DNA of 64,000 nt from Lampropedia aestuarii (GTDB taxonomy: Bacteria > Pseudomonadota > Gammaproteobacteria > Burkholderiales > Burkholderiaceae_C). Numbering within the stretch: the stretch's first letter is position 1; each line of letters opens with the position of its first letter. Of the stretch, positions 61,994 through 64,000 are shown one piece after another. The translations under genes were made by a program, and so were the position numbers. Below the pieces are notes generated by a model. It worked only from the letters and a program-made list of their open reading frames with translations, did not search any database and had not been told where the DNA came from. The DNA lies in assembly GCF_004803635.1 (NCBI RefSeq), contig NZ_SSWX01000010.1, forward strand, positions 32,934 through 96,933, given 5' to 3'.

Positions 61994-63622
61994 TTAAATG
62001 GTTTCGTGCTCGCCCAAGTAGCGCCATTGGCCTGGAGGGAGCATGCCCAGCGCGAGTTGCCCAATGCGAACGCGTTTGAGGGCGGTCACATGCAGGCCGA
62101 CTTGTTCGCACATGCGGCGAATCTGGCGTTTTTTGCCTTCGCGCAATACAAAGCGCAATTGCTCTGGGTTTTGCCAATCGACCTCCGCCGGCTTGAGTGC
62201 AACGCCATCCAGTGACAGCCCATGGCGCAACAGCGCCAGTTGCTCGGCAGGAAAATGGCTTTGCACGTCAACAGAAATCGTTTGGTTGTCAGGTGCAGCG
62301 TAGCTCACGCGCACCAGGTATTCTTTATCGACCTCACTCATCTCACCAATGATGTGCCTGGCCATACGGCCATCTTGCGTCAGGATCAGAATACCGGTCG
62401 AGTCGATGTCCAGGCGGCCAGCCGGTGCAAAGCCCATGAGCGAGCGCGGATTCTTGCGCTGGGTGAGCCCGCCTTGTTGCCACTGGTTCTGCTCGGTGAT
62501 CAATACCAGCGCGGGTTGGTGGCCATCTTCTGCCTGGCCACTGACGTAGCCGACCGGTTTGTGCAAAATGATCGTGCTCAGTTGCGCCTGGTGCTCGTGC
62601 GCCACCGCGGCCACATGCACGCGATCCCCTTCTTGCACGCGTTGCCCCATCTCAACGGGCTTGCCATTGATTGTGACCCAGCCGCGCTCAATCCATTGGT
62701 CGGCTTCACGGCGTGAGCACCATTGCTGGTCGGCCAAATACTTGTTCAGGCGCACACCTTCTGCGCTGGCCGCCGGTGCTTGTCTTGGTGTTTGTGCGGC
62801 GGGGCGTTTGTATTCGTTGTTGCGCGGCGTTGGTGCGTCAAAGTGTCTATCGCCGCCGCGTGGTGCGCCGCCTTGGCGTTGTGGCTTGCTCCAGGCATCG
62901 TCCGCTGGGCGATTGTCTTGGCGATTGAAAGAGCCGTAAGCGCGGGTTTGGTTTTGTGGCGTGCTGCGGCCTGCAGGCGCACGCGCTGGCCTGGAGTCGT
63001 GATTGGATGGCGCAGGTGCATCAAAGCGGTTATTGCCGCCGCGTGGTGCGTTGTCTTGGCGCTGCGGCTTGCCCCAGGCATCGTCCGTTGGGCGATTGTC
63101 TTGGCGATTGAAAGAGCCGTAAGCGCGGGTTTGGTTTTGTGGCGTGCTGCGGCCTGCAGGCGCACGCGCTGGCCTGGAGTCGTGATTGGATGGCGCAGGT
63201 GCATCAAAGCGGTTATTGCCGCCGCGTGGTGCGTTGTCTTGGCGCTGCGGCTTGCCCCAGGCATCGTCCGTTGGGCGATTGTCTTGGCGATTGAATGAGC
63301 CATAAGCACCAGTCTGGTTGCGCGGTGTGCTGCGACTTTCAGCTCCTTTGGGCTGGCTGAATGGTCTCGCTGGCGCGCCAGCCGGCTTGGCGGGCTGTTT
63401 TGGCGTGTTGCTGGCCGGGGCAGAGCCATCCAAACGCAGCGTGTTGGCGCGCGGTGTATTGGTTTGGCGTTGTGGCTTAGCCCACGCATTGCCCGTTTGC
63501 CCTTTGCTGGCGCCAGCCTGATTGCGCGGCGTACTGCGGCTTGCTGGCGCAGACCCCTCGGCGGGTGTGGCCGTTTTGGATAAAGTCAGGGTCGGGCGTT
63601 CGGGGGGCGTGGGAGCAGTCAT
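61994..63622 (-). CDS. RluB/RluF-like rRNA pseudouridine synthase with repeat-rich N-terminus
   Basis: 542-aa protein. Residues about 290-542 are a normal RsuA/RluB/RluF-family enzyme: S4 domain VRLNKYLADQQWCSRREADQ, catalytic Asp405 in AGRLDIDSTGILIL, and EGKKRQIRRMCEQVGLHV near the end. Residues 1-285 are low-complexity, basic and rich in Arg, Pro, Asn and Gln, with a 61-residue unit (GSFNRQDNRPTDDAWGKPQR and so on) repeated about 2.5 times. Such tails occur on bacterial RluB-type enzymes and probably bind RNA or ribosomes. Target site on 23S rRNA not determined. Confidence 0.9.
   Translation of the reverse strand: MTAPTPPERPTLTLSKTATPAEGSAPASRSTPRNQAGASKGQTGNAWAKPQRQTNTPRANTLRLDGSAPASNTPKQPAKPAGAPARPFSQPKGAESRSTPRNQTGAYGSFNRQDNRPTDDAWGKPQRQDNAPRGGNNRFDAPAPSNHDSRPARAPAGRSTPQNQTRAYGSFNRQDNRPTDDAWGKPQRQDNAPRGGNNRFDAPAPSNHDSRPARAPAGRSTPQNQTRAYGSFNRQDNRPADDAWSKPQRQGGAPRGGDRHFDAPTPRNNEYKRPAAQTPRQAPAASAEGVRLNKYLADQQWCSRREADQWIERGWVTINGKPVEMGQRVQEGDRVHVAAVAHEHQAQLSTIILHKPVGYVSGQAEDGHQPALVLITEQNQWQQGGLTQRKNPRSLMGFAPAGRLDIDSTGILILTQDGRMARHIIGEMSEVDKEYLVRVSYAAPDNQTISVDVQSHFPAEQLALLRHGLSLDGVALKPAEVDWQNPEQLRFVLREGKKRQIRRMCEQVGLHVTALKRVRIGQLALGMLPPGQWRYLGEHETI
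62860..63345. repeat. 183-bp in-frame tandem repeat in the pseudouridine synthase gene
   Basis: The sequence GCGATTGTCTTGGCGATTGA recurs with a period of exactly 183 bp (anchor points 62921, 63104 and 63287). The first two units are nearly identical and the third and the edges are diverged. 183 bp equals 61 codons, so unit number can change without breaking the frame. Confidence 0.92.
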
Positions 63623-63686
63623 GGCGCAATCGATAAAAAACCTAGCAAGTCAGCACTGTAGCCGATCGCTTGAAGTGATTGCGTAA

Positions 63687-63950
63687 GAACGTGTTTACGA
63701 TCTTTTTACAGACCGCGTTGGAGCCCAAAAGGATACGATGCGCGACAAAAACCGCAGTCGGGCTATTTGCCCGGCGAGGATTTTTAACAAAGCAGCGTGC
63801 CTTTTTGGCTCCAACCCAGAGGGCAAGGCACAAAAAAGCGCATTGCGGCGTTGCCCGTTGTGCTCATACAGACGTATGAGCGGCAACAGGCGCCTTGCCT
63901 TGCCTCTTTTTTGTGCCTTGCGCGACTGCAAAAAGATCGTAAACGCGTTC
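63687..63950. repeat. MITE-like element, copy 3 (264 bp, best preserved)
   Basis: Inverted termini of 25 bp with two mismatches: left begins GAACGTGTTTACGATCTTTT, right (inverted) begins GAACGCGTTTACGATCTTTT. TAA flanks both ends, a possible 3-bp target duplication. Inside are nested arms: GTTGGAGCCCAAAAGG with CCTTTTTGGCTCCAAC; CAAGGCACAAAAAAG with CTTTTTTGTGCCTTG; and GCTCATAC with GTATGAGC around AGAC. No coding capacity. Confidence 0.85.
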
Positions 63951-64000
63951 TAACACGTTCTAAGTGCTGCTCACTCGTCGCCGATATAACGTTTTCTGCG

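Noticed and set aside
62723..63298. Plus-strand repetitive frame (VIAAAWCVVLALRLAPGIVR repeats)
   Set aside because: Antisense of the in-frame repeats in the pseudouridine synthase; the periodicity comes from the DNA repeat.

Overview
The window is a chromosomal segment of a Gram-negative betaproteobacterium, most likely order Burkholderiales (Comamonadaceae or Alcaligenaceae-like). Evidence for this is two Bug/TctC-type periplasmic solute receptors, a Burkholderiales-type porin, the gene order bfd-tonB-exbB-exbD, hemP, pdxY, and many small catabolic clusters each next to a LysR, IclR, GntR or MocR regulator. The species cannot be named from the sequence. No rRNA, tRNA, CRISPR array, prophage or intact transposon was seen.

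Layout. 0.1-6.2 kb: class Ib ribonucleotide reductase (nrdH, nrdI, nrdE, nrdF), with three unrelated genes between nrdE and nrdF. 6.5-11 kb: a porin, a MITE-like repeat, a decayed IS5-family transposase and a pair of secreted M20-peptidase-related proteins. 11.4-17.7 kb: a GntR/FCD regulator divergent from a TRAP transporter (P, Q, M) followed by a DUF2848 protein and an amidase. 17.9-24.9 kb: a PhnA-like zinc-ribbon protein, then a dehydrogenase cluster (3-hydroxyisobutyrate-type, tartrate/malate-type, aldehyde dehydrogenase, metallo-hydrolase) facing a cyclase-lysR pair. 25.3-29.2 kb: acyl-CoA ligase, a MocR regulator and its divergent small gene. 29.2-35.3 kb: IclR divergent from an SDR / flavin monooxygenase / BASS transporter / epimerase / EamA operon with two ATGA overlaps. 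35.4-36.5 kb: prfB with its programmed frameshift. 36.8-41.6 kb: Bug receptor, CoA-transferase, cupin, acyl-CoA dehydrogenase, LysR. 41.7-43.7 kb: rpiA and pyrD.

43.7-53.3 kb is an iron/heme acquisition region. It holds bfd-tonB-exbB-exbD behind a palindrome, a lipoamide-dehydrogenase-like flavoprotein, a heme-type TonB-dependent receptor behind a good Fur-box match, a HemS/ChuS-like protein that carries a lipoprotein signal, and a beta-propeller lipoprotein. hemP lies separately at 61.5 kb behind another strong Fur-box match. Its 3' region holds two tandem copies of a conserved hairpin element and ends in a strong terminator, which suggests an iron-regulated small RNA. 53.5-60.9 kb carries a hydrolase, an aldo/keto reductase, a copper-delivery operon (DUF2946, PCuAC, SCO1), a second Bug receptor, pdxY and a Bax-inhibitor-1 protein. 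62-63.6 kb is an RluB/RluF-like pseudouridine synthase with a long repeat-bearing N-terminus.

Two non-coding features stand out. The first is the tandem structured element downstream of hemP. The second is a family of 179-278 bp intergenic elements (7644, 48117, 63687). Their terminal inverted repeats and internal hairpins differ between copies but match within each copy, and solo copies of the termini follow several stop codons. A degenerate IS5-family transposase with a related end lies beside one copy and is a candidate parent.
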